Source: Podospora pseudocomata
Lineage: Eukaryota; Ascomycota; Sordariomycetes; Sordariales; Podosporaceae
Assembly: GCF_035222375.1 (NCBI RefSeq)
Contig: NC_085889.1
Location: 2,976,001-3,040,000, forward strand
Reading direction: 5' to 3'
Length of the DNA stretch: 64,000 bases
Positions 1 through 9,969 of this stretch are shown here, in pieces. The first letter of the stretch is position 1. Every line of letters begins with the position of its first letter. The notes under the pieces were generated by a model. It had not been told where the DNA came from and did no database searches. It saw nothing but the letters and a program-made list of their open reading frames with translations. Made by a program: the position numbers and the translations under genes.

Positions 1-706
1 AAACTGGAACCCCATTCCGTGGGCGTCGCTCGCCACGACCCCCGACCAGAATAGAATAGACTTTCTTTTCACCATTTCTTCCTATGACCTCCGCAATGAG
101 ATCATCAAGAAATCCGTCGATAAAGGGCTTTGAGGTTGCTGGAACAGGAGGGTCAGGGTGCTGGGCTGGAGCATGAGCATCGACAGGCCTGGTGTTGCAA
201 TCCGTAACTATCGTACTCGGCCTCTTGAGGTAGCTCAGTTGCGCGTCAGCCATCAGCCTGTCCCTCCTGCGGTTATTCAGAAGGATTTCGTTGAGGCTGC
301 AATCTCTGCATCCATATCGCCTGACGAGGTCTTCTGACACATAGACAGAAGGGATGGTTGTCCATTGCCTTTTAGCATCTGCTTTCGCCCTCTCATTAAC
401 GCGTTCGTGTTGCTTGTACTTGCTACAGCCAGGGCATGGGCAAGTGTAACGTTTGTTGCTCTCGGCGAGAAAATTGTTGATCATTTTTTGTAGTTTATCC
501 TCTTCCGCCTTTTCCCAAACACCCTGTGCTTTCATCCACACACATCGTTGACAGATCGCACTGGGCTTGTTAGGACCCTCGGGTGTCGCGCCTTTGCCTG
601 AGTCCAACCGCTCAACGTCGAATCTCCTGTCCCAGTTATGATCGGGGGGCGGTGATGGGGGGCTAATCTCTTTACTCTGAGCTTCCTCGTCGTCTTTTAG
701 AAGCAT
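1..706 (-). CDS. Partial hypothetical protein with paired cysteines (C-terminus off the left edge)
   Basis: An open frame of 235 codons starts at the ATG at 704-706 and runs off the left edge without a stop. An in-frame TAA lies just upstream, so this ATG is the first available in the exon. The visible protein has cysteine pairs at residues 52/55 (CQRC), 89/91/94 (CPCPGC) and 133/136 (CRDC), a spacing that could hold zinc. It also has a Pro-rich acidic N-terminus and a basic stretch around residue 147 (RRRDR). I do not recognise the family. The missing C-terminal part and possible further introns leave its function open. Codon use and the lack of stops make it likely to be a real gene. Confidence 0.55.
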   Translation of the reverse strand, partial: MLLKDDEEAQSKEISPPSPPPDHNWDRRFDVERLDSGKGATPEGPNKPSAICQRCVWMKAQGVWEKAEEDKLQKMINNFLAESNKRYTCPCPGCSKYKQHERVNERAKADAKRQWTTIPSVYVSEDLVRRYGCRDCSLNEILLNNRRRDRLMADAQLSYLKRPSTIVTDCNTRPVDAHAPAQHPDPPVPATSKPFIDGFLDDLIAEVIGRNGEKKVYSILVGGRGERRPRNGVPV

Positions 707-1248
707 CTCGAACGGTTTCCGTTCCGAGTTTTAATCGTTTGGCTGTCGGTTGGGGAGTTGTGAAAAGGAGCCAGTCAATAGCCCTGTATTATCTGTTTAG
801 TTGTTTTGCTGTCAGTAGGTGGTGTGCGGGGAGAGACTCGTCTTACCTGAGCCGATTTCCCAAAAACGATGAAGATAGAAAATCGATTTGACGGGAAACA
901 AGAGTCTCAGGCCGGCACGCGGAGGATGGCCCTGTCACTTATAGCGGCCGTTAGTGAAGTGGCGTGAATACAATGCCATGGTTCCTCTTTATTCACACGG
1001 TGGGTTGTTCGTGTTGAAAAGTTTGAGCAATCTATTTTTGTGACATGCTTTTTGTTGAGGACCCGGGCTGGCGGCCCTGATCCTAAAAGTAGTTCTTCGA
1101 GGCCTAACACTCGACTGGTCGAACAAAAGACAATGCGATTGTATTTCCCTTTCATGACTTGACCTCCATGACTTCTTTGACAAGTCGAACAGCCCAGTGA
1201 CGTAGATCACAAATTCGGGTCCCTTCCTGCTGACCAAAAGTTGGCAAC
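707..1248. other. Intergenic, no gene seen
   Basis: About 540 bp between the 5' end of the left-edge gene and the stop codon of the aminotransferase. Short open frames here have no credible start codon or splice signals. It should hold the promoter of the left-edge gene and the 3' end of the aminotransferase transcript. Confidence 0.6.
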
Positions 1249-2623
1249 CTACAAGGCCATAATATCCCGATGCCTCTCCGCAAAATTTCCAACAGCTTCC
1301 ACAAAACCTTCCAGCTCCTTTTCCTCTGTCTCCAAAATCAGTGCAACAAACCCCCTTCTCGTTGTCCAATACCCTGCCTCCAACATCTCGAACCAAAACA
1401 AGTCCATCAAATCCCTCCTTTCCTTCCCTTGAATGTCTTCCCCACATGTAAACACCTCGACAGCTTCATCCACAAAGTGAACCCCAATCAACGATCCCCT
1501 TCCGCTAAACATCATCTTGGTCCCCTTTGTAACCTGCTTCAACCTCTCCCTGAGCCTATCCCCCCGTTCATTCAATTCCACACAAGCCTCCTCGGTGAAA
1601 ACTCTCTTCAAAGCCTCATACCCAACGCTCGTGACTAGAGTGTTGTTGTTAAACGTCCCCGAGTGCGCCAGCGACCCTTCCACTCGGGGGTCATACACAG
1701 CCATGACCTCCTCTCTCCCACCGAACGCGCCAAAAGCCAGCCCACCCCCAAGATATTTGCCCATTGTAACCAAATCAGGCTTCAGTCCTAGCTCAAATCC
1801 CAGGCCGTGAGGCGCAAGGCGGGAAGTCATCACCTCATCGAGGATAAACAACGCTCCGACCTCGTGTGCGGCGTCCTGGATGGCATGGAGAAATTCCTTG
1901 CTGCCGGGGATACATCCACCAGCGCCTTGCATTGGTTCCACCAGCACAGCGGCGAGATCGGGTGTGGATCTGATGGTGTCTACTGCGAGGCCGATGTCAT
2001 TATACCGGGGAACAACCACAAAGTCGTCCTTATCCACGGTGTTGGGTGCTGCTTTGCCGTTGGGGAAGCTAAATACCGCGCCGTGGTAGCCGCCAGAGAA
2101 GACAATGATTTTTCTTCGCGAGGTGTAGTGCCGCGCGCCAGCGAGAGCGTGCATATTGGCTTCTGTGCCCGTGTTGGCCATGCGGACGCGCTTCAGTTTG
2201 AAGCGTGAGCAAAGGAGGGAAGCGTGTTTGTGTTCCTGGACGGTGGTTGAGCCAAGCGAAAGACCGACGTTGTCAAAGGTGGAGAGCATAGTTTCGCGGA
2301 TGATGGAGTTGGAGTGTCCGTAGAGACCTGCCGTCAGTTCACCGACGAGGTCGAGGTATCTGTCGCAGTGTTAGCAAAGCGACAAGAAAGACTTTAGGCT
2401 AGGGGGCTTACTTGTGGCCATCCTCATCCCAGACATGAGCGCCCTTACCCTGGTTCATTGTCAGGGGGAATGGGGATGTGTGCAGTAGGGTTCGTGTGTT
2501 TCCACCTGGGAGGGCACCGACGGCGAGCTCGTGCTGCTTCTTGGAAAGGGGGTTGTTGGCGATGAACCTCGCCTCAGCGGCTTCCAGCGCTGCCTTGGCC
2601 GATTCATGCGACACCGAACTCAT
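1249..2623 (-). CDS. PLP-dependent class III aminotransferase (glutamate-1-semialdehyde aminomutase-like)
   Basis: Two exons, 2623-2412 and 2359-1249, joined across a 52-nt GTAAGC...GACAG intron that keeps phase and gives 440 aa. The start is the ATG at 2623 (MSSVSHESA); the frame is open a little further up but only from a TTG. Class III features are clear: an N-terminal PGGNTR segment, a Thr/Glu-containing cofactor loop (NTGTEANMHA), FILDEVMTSR with the Asp that contacts the PLP pyridine nitrogen, and MGKYLGGGLAFGAFGG carrying the Schiff-base Lys. It resembles glutamate-1-semialdehyde aminomutases, but fungi make 5-aminolevulinate from glycine and succinyl-CoA, so a different amino-group transfer or aminomutase role is more likely. 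It lies far from the PKS-NRPS genes and is separated from them by repeats, so membership of that cluster is not supported. Confidence 0.9.
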
Positions 2624-2780
2624 GATGACTTGGTATAATCTGACGGTCAAATGATGTTTGCTTTGATCAAAAAGTCACCACGGATGACATTCCGCTTTGT
2701 TGGGAGATACCCCTCTTTGATCGGCGGCTCATGATAGGGGCATTTCCGGCCCACTTGCCGATTGAACCCGGCCAAGACTG

Positions 2781-4538
2781 TTAGTGTTCGGCCCGAGATC
2801 GCATGTGAGGCCAGCCGGGAGATGACAAGACTGGTGTGACGGTGATGACTATGGTGTCTCCTAATTGACGGTGGTGATTCGCTGCAAGAACCGAGGCAGA
2901 TATAGTCAAATGTCCCTTATCGCCATACCGAACTTGGTTCATTGCCAGGCTTGGAGGATCATTTCCAGCTAACCAGGACCGAAACGTGATGCCAAGTGTA
3001 GACAATCTGTAAGGGTTGACAAGGTCGTCTCGCGTGTAGCCCGAATCCAGACCTTCTATAGTATCATCCTCTTTACGATGTTGGAGTACAATCGCCCAGG
3101 GGCAAAGTGTGTCAGTGCCTTCGGCAGCCCGCGAATCTACTCTCCGAAGTCCACAAACGACATAACATGTCGCCTCCCAGGTTGAATCGCCTATGGGTGC
3201 CGACATCGTGATCTCGACTACACCAACAAATCTAGGGCTTGATGAGGCTAAGAAGCACTCGCGCCTGATGTCCCAGAGGTGCTCTGGATAATAACTGTGG
3301 CTGACTGAGAAGCCATGTGAATACGCCTCGATGCACTCCCATTGGATTTTTATAGTCGGGTACAAGAGCTCCGAATGATAGAGATAGAGTGAGTTCACTT
3401 CGATCACCTCAGCCGGCGTTAAAGAGGTGGCAATGCGGACCAGGGACGGTTTACCGAACCTCATCTGTGACTGAGGCGTCAGTGACAGCCAAGAGGGCTG
3501 ATATCTGACGTAGGATGACTTGATCTTCCGCAGCCAGATTGTGAAAACGGGAGGATCTCCATCTTTGTCGTCGACATGGCCACTTGTACAGTGCAGGTAT
3601 AGCCGGTGACCAGTTTCACCGCGTGAGGAGTCGAGTGCTGTGTGGAGTTCAAGACCAGTGTTGGTGATAGTCCACGACGGCGTTGGTATAACGGGATCAA
3701 GCCACTGTTTGATATCAGAAGCGCCCGCGAACCAAGAGGGGTGTCTCGCCAATATGCCGGAGTGTCTGAGTCCGAATTCAGTTTTGCTATGTTGCCAGGC
3801 AAATAAAGACATGTCGTTTGTCTTCTGAGCTATATGTTCCTGGAGACGGAGGAAGGCCTTTTCTCTTTCGCCGTATATCAGCGGCATGTGGATACCGAAG
3901 ATGCCCAGGAGACAATATGCCATGTCTTCTATTCGTGTCGTGTTTCTTTTAGCTGCCCACGACATTTTCTGAGCGACGGGTACTTGGTTCAGCTTATCTG
4001 AAGATCGGAGAATAGTAATGTCGATGCTCGTGATGCAATGGAGGATGTTCAGCAGTTGCACCTTTGAACCACACTGGGTCCAGTTGCAATCGTGAAATAC
4101 GATGTCCCTCGGCGCGACCAGCTCTTGCAAGGTCCAGCCCCGGGTAAACCATCGGCATGGTTGAAGGTCAGCTTTGGTGGGTGTGAGTTGGCCATCAGTG
4201 AGCGCAAAATCCTCGAGGTAAACAACGCATAGTGCTGCTTTCTGGTACCAGTGGAACATGGAATTGATCGACTCGGTCAGCTCGGCGCTGCTGGTCTTGT
4301 CGATGCAGCATGTATCAACCCAAGCGTGGGAGTGTCCGTATTCAAGCGTGAGCTCGCACATTCCTTTTATTTTCTCAAAGCCCTTCTTGTGAACGGCAAT
4401 GTCATACAAGTTCTGCATGTCCTGAAAAGTGACTTCATCATCACCCCAGGTGTGTGAGAGGATGCAGTAGGGAATCCCATTTGGCCCGTCGATGTCGTTC
4501 TGCTCGAGTTGATAGTTTTGGCAATTGATGAGCCACAT
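2781..4538 (-). CDS. HET-domain protein (heterokaryon incompatibility)
   Basis: A single-exon frame of 585 aa from an ATG at 4538. The HET domain occupies roughly residues 24-210: YCILSHTWGDDEVTF near residue 24, HAWVDTCCIDK near 70, YQKAALCVVYLEDF near 97, RGWTLQELVAPRDIVFHD near 133, and WAAKRNTTRIEDMAYCLLGIF near 190 followed by PLIYGE. These are the conserved blocks of the HET family, whose members trigger cell death after fusion of incompatible hyphae. The rest of the protein is a variable C-terminal part without visible NACHT, WD40 or ankyrin repeats, so it belongs to the short HET-only type. No intron is needed. The gene looks intact. HET genes are often numerous and strain-variable in accessory regions, which fits this location. 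Confidence 0.92.
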   Translation of the reverse strand: MWLINCQNYQLEQNDIDGPNGIPYCILSHTWGDDEVTFQDMQNLYDIAVHKKGFEKIKGMCELTLEYGHSHAWVDTCCIDKTSSAELTESINSMFHWYQKAALCVVYLEDFALTDGQLTPTKADLQPCRWFTRGWTLQELVAPRDIVFHDCNWTQCGSKVQLLNILHCITSIDITILRSSDKLNQVPVAQKMSWAAKRNTTRIEDMAYCLLGIFGIHMPLIYGEREKAFLRLQEHIAQKTNDMSLFAWQHSKTEFGLRHSGILARHPSWFAGASDIKQWLDPVIPTPSWTITNTGLELHTALDSSRGETGHRLYLHCTSGHVDDKDGDPPVFTIWLRKIKSSYVRYQPSWLSLTPQSQMRFGKPSLVRIATSLTPAEVIEVNSLYLYHSELLYPTIKIQWECIEAYSHGFSVSHSYYPEHLWDIRRECFLASSSPRFVGVVEITMSAPIGDSTWEATCYVVCGLRRVDSRAAEGTDTLCPWAIVLQHRKEDDTIEGLDSGYTRDDLVNPYRLSTLGITFRSWLAGNDPPSLAMNQVRYGDKGHLTISASVLAANHHRQLGDTIVITVTPVLSSPGWPHMRSRAEH

Positions 4539-4867
4539 GGCCAGAATCAGGGTCGACCAAGGACAGCAAACAATCGATAGGTTTCGCGACAGTGTAGGGT
4601 AGAATCGTGACTTGGAGGCTCAACATGGCGGGATATTGTGCAGAGTGGGGTTGCTGGAGGGGGTTAATTGGCATCAGCACAGCCACCGAAGGCCAGCCAA
4701 CCACAGCGAGCGAGGCCAAGTCCTTTTTGTTTCGGTTATTTTATGACTCCAGACACATTATGAAATCCCAGTTCTTCTTTATAAATACAGCTCAAAGACA
4801 ATAAGATGGCAATACAGACCCACATTACAAAACCCCTTTGCCTCTCCAAAACTGAAAACAAGCACAA

Positions 4868-6523
4868 TCACCCCCACCACCCCAACCAACCCCTCCCACT
4901 CTCCCCCTTTCCCCCCTCCTCCCCCCTACCCGGTAAATCCGCCCACCTACTCCAATCCCCCTCCACAACCTTCCACCCCCCATCCTGCGTATCCCCCCTC
5001 GCAATCGCCCCCCCACACCACCAAAACTCCCTCCAAACCCCATCATTCCACCTATCCCCAAAATACAACACCGCCCAGTCATGATCACAAATCTCATACT
5101 CACCCCAATACCCAAGCCCCAGACGAGCATCCCACCCCATCAAAAAAGCAGGCCTGGCATCCCTTGTGTACTCCCCCTGTTCCATCTTTCCCCCCACCGG
5201 GGCGAACCAAGACTGTGGGAAGTTCCCCTTCATGTGACCGTGTTTTTCCTGGAAAGACCCCAGATTCTGCCAGACGTGCACGACGATTTCCTGGGCGGCG
5301 GGCAGGGATGGGTCTGTAGGCCAGGTGTACACCGCTGCTCGGTAGCGTGTTTGGCAGAGGTGGCAGACTTGGGGGCGGTAGACGCTTGTTTCAGGTTGGA
5401 GGGGGGTGTTGGGGTTGGAGTTGGTGCCTGGAGGAGGGGGGGATGATGATTTTGATTTTAGTGGGGGGCGCCAGCAGCGCATTTCGTTGTTGTAGAAGAT
5501 GTTGAGGCTTTCTTCGAGGATGTCGCGGGGTTGGCCCCCGTTGTAGGGGGCTTGGTTGAGGAGGGGGTTGGTTGTTTCAGGGTGGTAGGAGGGTTGGTGG
5601 CGGCAGGTTTGGAAGCCGAGGTAGTGGCGGGTGGGAGGTTGGTTGGAACTACTGCCGTCTGGGGTGGTGTCGGGGCTGGTTGGTTTGGGGTTGGGGATGA
5701 AAGCTTCGGGGGGGAGGTAGACGCGTTGGGTGGAGTAAGTTAGGAGGTTGGGGTGTTTGAAGGAGGAATAGATGCTGTTGGTGCTGCTTGGGAGCTCGAC
5801 AAGGGCGCAAGAGAGGGAGGCTTTGACGAAGACGTGTCTGTACGGGGAGTCTGGAGAGGAGTTGCTGAGAGGATGGGGCTGCCAGTCTGAGTCAAAAGAC
5901 AGGGAGGGGAGGTGGTAGGCTGTTTTGGTGGCTGGGAGAGTGATGGTTTTTGAACTGGTTGATCGGATCGGCCAGGCGAGAAAAACCTGGAATTGTTGTG
6001 TCCCCAAAGCTTTGGATGTGCGGAGGCTGGAGATCGGTCTATCTGGGTCGTTAAGGGCGTGGTAGCAATCGTCAAAGGTGAGTTTTCCGATGTTCCAGTA
6101 GTTGGGACCCAGCGCCATCCAGGGGCAGGCTGTTTTGTAGAGGGAAGGTTGGGGAAGAAGCCGATGCAAGACGCGGCAATATATGCAAGCTGTGTGGGTT
6201 GTTTTGAGGTCTTTTTCGAGTAGTAGGAGAAACTTCCATCTGTTGACGTTATTACAAGCCTGAGGAATGATGCCAAGGTCCTCATTGATAGGTTTGCAGT
6301 CCCAATCGTGAGTCTCATGTCGTGCTTCGGACGCGGTTGTTGACCATTCTGATGATGGATAGCCGAGGGATAGCTTATAAAGGTGAGTAGAGGCAAGGCT
6401 GAACGAAGCGGCCGAAACCACATCCAGGTGACCACCAATCTGGAGCAATGTCTCATTGGGAAGACACAGCAAGCTCCCAGTGTATGTCGTCTGCGGCTGT
6501 TGCATTCTTGGACATGAAGTCAT
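4868..6523 (-). CDS. F-box-like protein, otherwise unknown
   Basis: A single exon of 551 aa from an ATG at 6523. The N-terminus (about residues 19-50) has the leucine-rich F-box pattern LCLPNETLLQIGGHLD followed by SAASFSLASTHLYKL, typical of the degenerate F-boxes of fungal proteins that bind Skp1 in SCF ubiquitin ligases. A CxxC pair (ACIYCR) near residue 115 and another (CHLCQTRYR) around residue 390 could bind metal. The middle is Pro/Ser-rich, and the C-terminus is Gly/Trp-rich and low in complexity. I see no substrate-binding repeats, so the target is unknown. Confidence 0.7.
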   Translation of the reverse strand: MTSCPRMQQPQTTYTGSLLCLPNETLLQIGGHLDVVSAASFSLASTHLYKLSLGYPSSEWSTTASEARHETHDWDCKPINEDLGIIPQACNNVNRWKFLLLLEKDLKTTHTACIYCRVLHRLLPQPSLYKTACPWMALGPNYWNIGKLTFDDCYHALNDPDRPISSLRTSKALGTQQFQVFLAWPIRSTSSKTITLPATKTAYHLPSLSFDSDWQPHPLSNSSPDSPYRHVFVKASLSCALVELPSSTNSIYSSFKHPNLLTYSTQRVYLPPEAFIPNPKPTSPDTTPDGSSSNQPPTRHYLGFQTCRHQPSYHPETTNPLLNQAPYNGGQPRDILEESLNIFYNNEMRCWRPPLKSKSSSPPPPGTNSNPNTPLQPETSVYRPQVCHLCQTRYRAAVYTWPTDPSLPAAQEIVVHVWQNLGSFQEKHGHMKGNFPQSWFAPVGGKMEQGEYTRDARPAFLMGWDARLGLGYWGEYEICDHDWAVLYFGDRWNDGVWREFWWCGGAIARGDTQDGGWKVVEGDWSRWADLPGRGEEGGKGESGRGWLGWWG

Positions 6524-7210
6524 GGCAAGGAAGGGTGGCTTGGAACGACGTCGTGAAATGCGAAGGTAGTGATATGGTAGGACTCCAGTCTTGATGCAGA
6601 CACGTTCTTATATATTCAAGCATACGCGTCAATAGGGAGGTTAGAGAACGTAATCTAGCTCGCAAAGCATTCCCATTCAAGCTAGGCTGTCATCTCTATA
6701 TGCCTTGGCGACTCTCAGGGGTCTGTGGTGGAGCAGACATTCTTAAAATGTATACGCTGTGGTCGACTTAAGCCTGTGCATCATGAATGTCAATAAACAA
6801 AAAGAGTAATCCCTACCGGCTTGTGGAAAAGCCATCGGGAAAGCCACCTTCCGGACCTCTCGTATTGCGCTGTCCTCAAACCTTCAAATCACATTAAGGC
6901 CCTTGACCCATGACGTGTGAAACGGTTGCTCCCAGAGCACTTGCCTTTATGAGCACTTCCAGGAGGTTTGCTGAACAGGAAGGAGCTGTTACACTTGACT
7001 GGACACCTCACCTGACCGGACCATGGGACTCAAGCATCCCCGACTGCCACTGGCAAGGCTCCAGGTACCTCGATGGCCAGGCCTTTGTTGGACAATTCTC
7101 TTCCACTCTATTACCCTTGTCTTTTTTCATGTTGTGGACTTTGCGACTTTTTAGTCCCTGATTACGTCCTTGACTTTGGCTGTGTGACCACTTGAAGCAG
7201 TCCATTCTCA
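6524..7210. other. Intergenic, no gene seen
   Basis: About 690 bp holding the promoter of the F-box-like gene on its left side. A plus-strand frame at 6910-7161 has an ATG, but neither its composition nor its neighbourhood supports a gene. Confidence 0.5.
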
Positions 7211-7270
7211 TCAACCCAATAATCTTTTGATGGCATCTTCATTTTCGGGATCAATCTCTTCCTCCTTTTC

Positions 7271-7648
7271 CTACTCATCCACAACAACATCCTCATCTGG
7301 CGTTTGTAAACGCTGCTTCTTGGCTGGTCTTGTTGGCTCGCGGGCGATGTTGTGCTCGGCCGAGGGAGTGTCTTGCGTTTGCACGCGAGATCTCTTGGTC
7401 CTTCTTCGGGGCTCAGGGGCGGTTTGCAGGGGCTCGGGGGCGTTGTCAAGGGGCGCAGGGCGGCGTCTTGTCGACCGTCTTGGGACCTCGTCAACTGCGG
7501 CAAAAATTAGAAAACCAAAACCAAAGAACCAAGAGAAACAATGGCCATCACCTACACTTTGCTGTCTGTCTGGCAGGTAACTCGAAGGCTGTCTCTTGCT
7601 CCAAATCTTGGTCTTGTCGGAGATCGGGGATTAGTGCTGGACGGGCGG
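7271..7648 (-). CDS. Small basic protein, 5' part unresolved
   Basis: Two exons fit well. The first is 7648 (or further upstream)-7556, ending ELPARQTAK; the second is 7494-7271. They are joined by a 61-nt intron with a GTAGGT donor and a T-rich acceptor ending GCCGCAG, which preserves phase. The second exon is rich in basic and Pro residues (RRSTRRRPAP, PEPRRRTKRSR, PAKKQR), as in nuclear proteins with several nuclear-localisation signals. It ends DEDVVVDE at a TAG. The same frame continues for 19 further sensible codons (acidic EKEEEIDPENEDAIKRLLG) to a TGA at 7211. I cannot fix the start: no in-frame ATG is visible in the first exon, so at least one more upstream exon is needed. Confidence 0.4.
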
Positions 7649-7689
7649 CTGCCGAGGAGGCATGCCAGAGTCCAAAAAAGGTGCAGTTG

Positions 7690-8698
7690 TCATCCAAAAT
7701 ACATGTCACCACTGAGCATCAACGCCGGAAAAAAATGAGGAGGTTCATCGAGATGATGTGGATTGTATTGTATTGTCTCTAAACCAAGTGCAACACCTCT
7801 GAAAAAGGCAGTGTAGTACATCAGACTTGTCATGATCAACAGGCAGAGCCCAGAATGTAGAGTAGGAGTGTAAAGGGGCGCAAAATTCCAACATCTGACT
7901 GAAGGAGGGTAGAAAAAGGATACATACCTTGGTGTCGGAGGTTGCGCTCGAGAGACCCGCGACGAGGGTACCGGAACGTTGGCCCTAATACCACACGGAG
8001 AATCCACTCGAACTCTACGACCTACTTGCCTGATCTCCCTTCGAATGAAAGTAAGATGGACAGCCTTACACCGCTGTATTTTTAGAAGTATAGAACGAGC
8101 TTCATACAACCGTGTGGTATAAGGGGGAAAAAGAAGGAGAAAAGGAGAATGCAAGAACGGAAGGATTTATATGCCAGCACCTCTCCACTTATTACATGCG
8201 TCCAACACAGGACATAGAAAAGGGAACAAGATATGGGTATAAGATATGCTCGCATAGCAGGGAATGTATAGGATACCTGGAGGATGACTTTGAACTTGAG
8301 AAAGTGTGACATGAAGACGGTGTGGCTTGGGAAGGAGCGATGTCAAAAACAGCGGAAGAGCATTAATGTCCACCTCATGGACAACTAAAAGAAACGAGCA
8401 CTGGCTCGTCCCGCTCTGGCACAAGCTTGAATGGAGCATGGGAAGTGAGTTGATCTTAGCTGAGTCGGCTCTGGTCTTGACTTGATGGTATCATCCGACA
8501 TGAATACAGCTTCCGATTTTGCACATGAGTTTAATGTTTAGAACAGAGTTGCGAATAAAACATTAATTTACTCCAGGTAACGTTATATTAAATATTAAAA
8601 ACACCCTCGAATAGAGTTGAGATATCCCTCTCCGAGGTAAGGTCCCCTAACTACCGAACTAGATCCTATATGTTTTTTTAAATACTTATCTCTTAACT
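7690..8698. other. No resolved gene; AT-rich toward the right
   Basis: The left half may hold an upstream exon of the small basic gene: a frame around 7930-8041 ends at a good GTATGT donor on the minus strand. I could not join it in phase. From about 8520 to 8698 the DNA is AT-rich and looks like degenerate repeat sequence. Its last bases (TATCTCTTAAC) match the unit of the 21-bp repeat family found at 10.7, 29.5 and 37 kb. Confidence 0.4.
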
Positions 8699-9059
8699 GT
8701 CACAGACCAACCATATAGCTAACTGTATCTGCCAATCGGAGGAAGGGGACACGGCGGCAGGGCTGCAGGGGTTGGAGAAAGCTCACTGCTTGGCAAAGGT
8801 GAGCCGGATCACCACCGACCGCTGGTGAGCGGGAGCGATCCAGGTACGGAGGTACCTGGGGATTTATGGTCTATATACGGAGGAACTAGATAGCTTGTAG
8901 ATAGTTCCGTAGTATGCAATTCACGCTTGTATTCACGGTATCTTGTGTTTACATTGAGACATCTTGTTGTGCACTGTTTAGCTGCACCGAACCAATTGTC
9001 AGAAGTTACCTTCAACCCGTATCCCTTTCAGAGGTTCTGTACAGGGGTTCGTCACAACA
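8699..9059. mobile_element. LTR-like fragment of a retrotransposon
   Basis: The stretch starts TGTCACAG and ends GTCACAACA (TG...CA ends) and is followed directly by TGGCATC, which resembles a primer-binding site for initiator tRNA. The last bases read on the opposite strand (TGTTGTGACGAACCCC) have the look of fungal LTR ends. No target-site duplication is found, because only one end of the element is present. It is a broken fossil; the superfamily cannot be decided. Confidence 0.4.
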
Positions 9060-9200
9060 TGGCATCTATCGAGAAGTTGGACACCACTTCCGTGCGTTCT
9101 ATAAGGATCATGACGAACCACAAAAAAAATAAGAGTTCGAGTCGGGCTCTCTTATCAACCTGACCTGGGATTTTCCGTTGCTCTCTCTGCTCCTCGGCCA

Positions 9201-9969
9201 TTGGATCCTCCTCAGCCATCCGTTAATCAGGCCAAGGCCGAACTTATCGACCGCAAGATCACTGCGAGATTCATTTGCTCGAGGCCCTTCCACAATGGCA
9301 ATCAGCGGAATGGAATCAGGCTGGGATTCAGGTTTGGCGTGGAAGGAAATGGCTGGGAAACCAACGAGGCAAATGGCATGGGAACCGTGTTTCGGTGTAT
9401 GTGTCTGGTGCGCCTTACAGTGAGCCATTGAGGCTTGACTAACTATTCATTGTATACAGCTTGCGTGTCGGCTACACGACCAGGACAGTCCTGCGTGCAA
9501 GAAGTACAACTACGGCATGCCTGTTATAGACAAGACCCGAGCCCGGCAGCTACTGGTGGTTTGTGCGTTCAGGAATGATTTGGACTGGTCCATGATGAAC
9601 TTGATGTTGCACAAACCGGGCAAAAGTTGGGAAAAGCTGGTCAAGACTCGCTCCAAATGGACGCTTTTCTTGACCCCTGTTTGGTGGTTGCCATGGGTAA
9701 TGGGGTGTTTTCAGGCATCGGACGCAGATGACAGTCAATTTCTGCTGGAGCTGCAACTGAGCATCTTTGCAGACTTGGACCTTCGCATAATCAGACCTAT
9801 GTTGAAGGGACCGAAGGCTTTCTCTCATCTGCCCAGGCAGGTAGGCAGAGCGCCCTACGACCCCCCAAGAGATGCCTCACATTTGGACTTTCTAAAAGGC
9901 ACCGCCATATCGGTTTACCAACAGGTTGTTCCAGTTGAGCATATGTCCGACGTTGAAGATGGGCGATAG
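9201..9969 (+). CDS. Hypothetical protein, two exons, 5' end uncertain
   Basis: Exons (open from 9114)-9419 and 9460-9969 are joined by a 40-nt intron with a GTGAGC donor, a perfect TTGACTAAC branch site and a TACAG acceptor. The join preserves phase and gives a continuous 240-codon frame ending GAA-GAT-GGG-CGA-TAG. It contains several Cys (RFICSRP, FRCMCLVRL, PACKKY) and a Trp-rich hydrophobic segment (TPVWWLPWVMG). I recognise no family. The coding frame has no ATG at its left end. A further intron, with a GTGCGT donor at 9092 and a CTCCTCAG acceptor at 9215, would connect in phase to an ATG at 9059, which is exactly where the LTR-like sequence ends. The true start is therefore unsettled, and the gene may have lost its original 5' part. 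Confidence 0.45.

Noticed and set aside
4806-5084. Plus-strand frame preceded by TATAAATA at 4779
   Set aside because: It is the antisense of the low-complexity 3' end of the F-box-like gene; the TATA-like string alone is not support.
5740-6456. Second minus-strand frame inside the F-box-like gene
   Set aside because: Out-of-frame shadow with Pro/Ser-rich composition; the overlapping 551-aa frame has the ATG and the F-box.
7690-8154. Minus-strand frame of 154 codons
   Set aside because: It starts at a TTG and mixes at least two possible exons with intron-like sequence; only its part around 7930-8041 may be coding.
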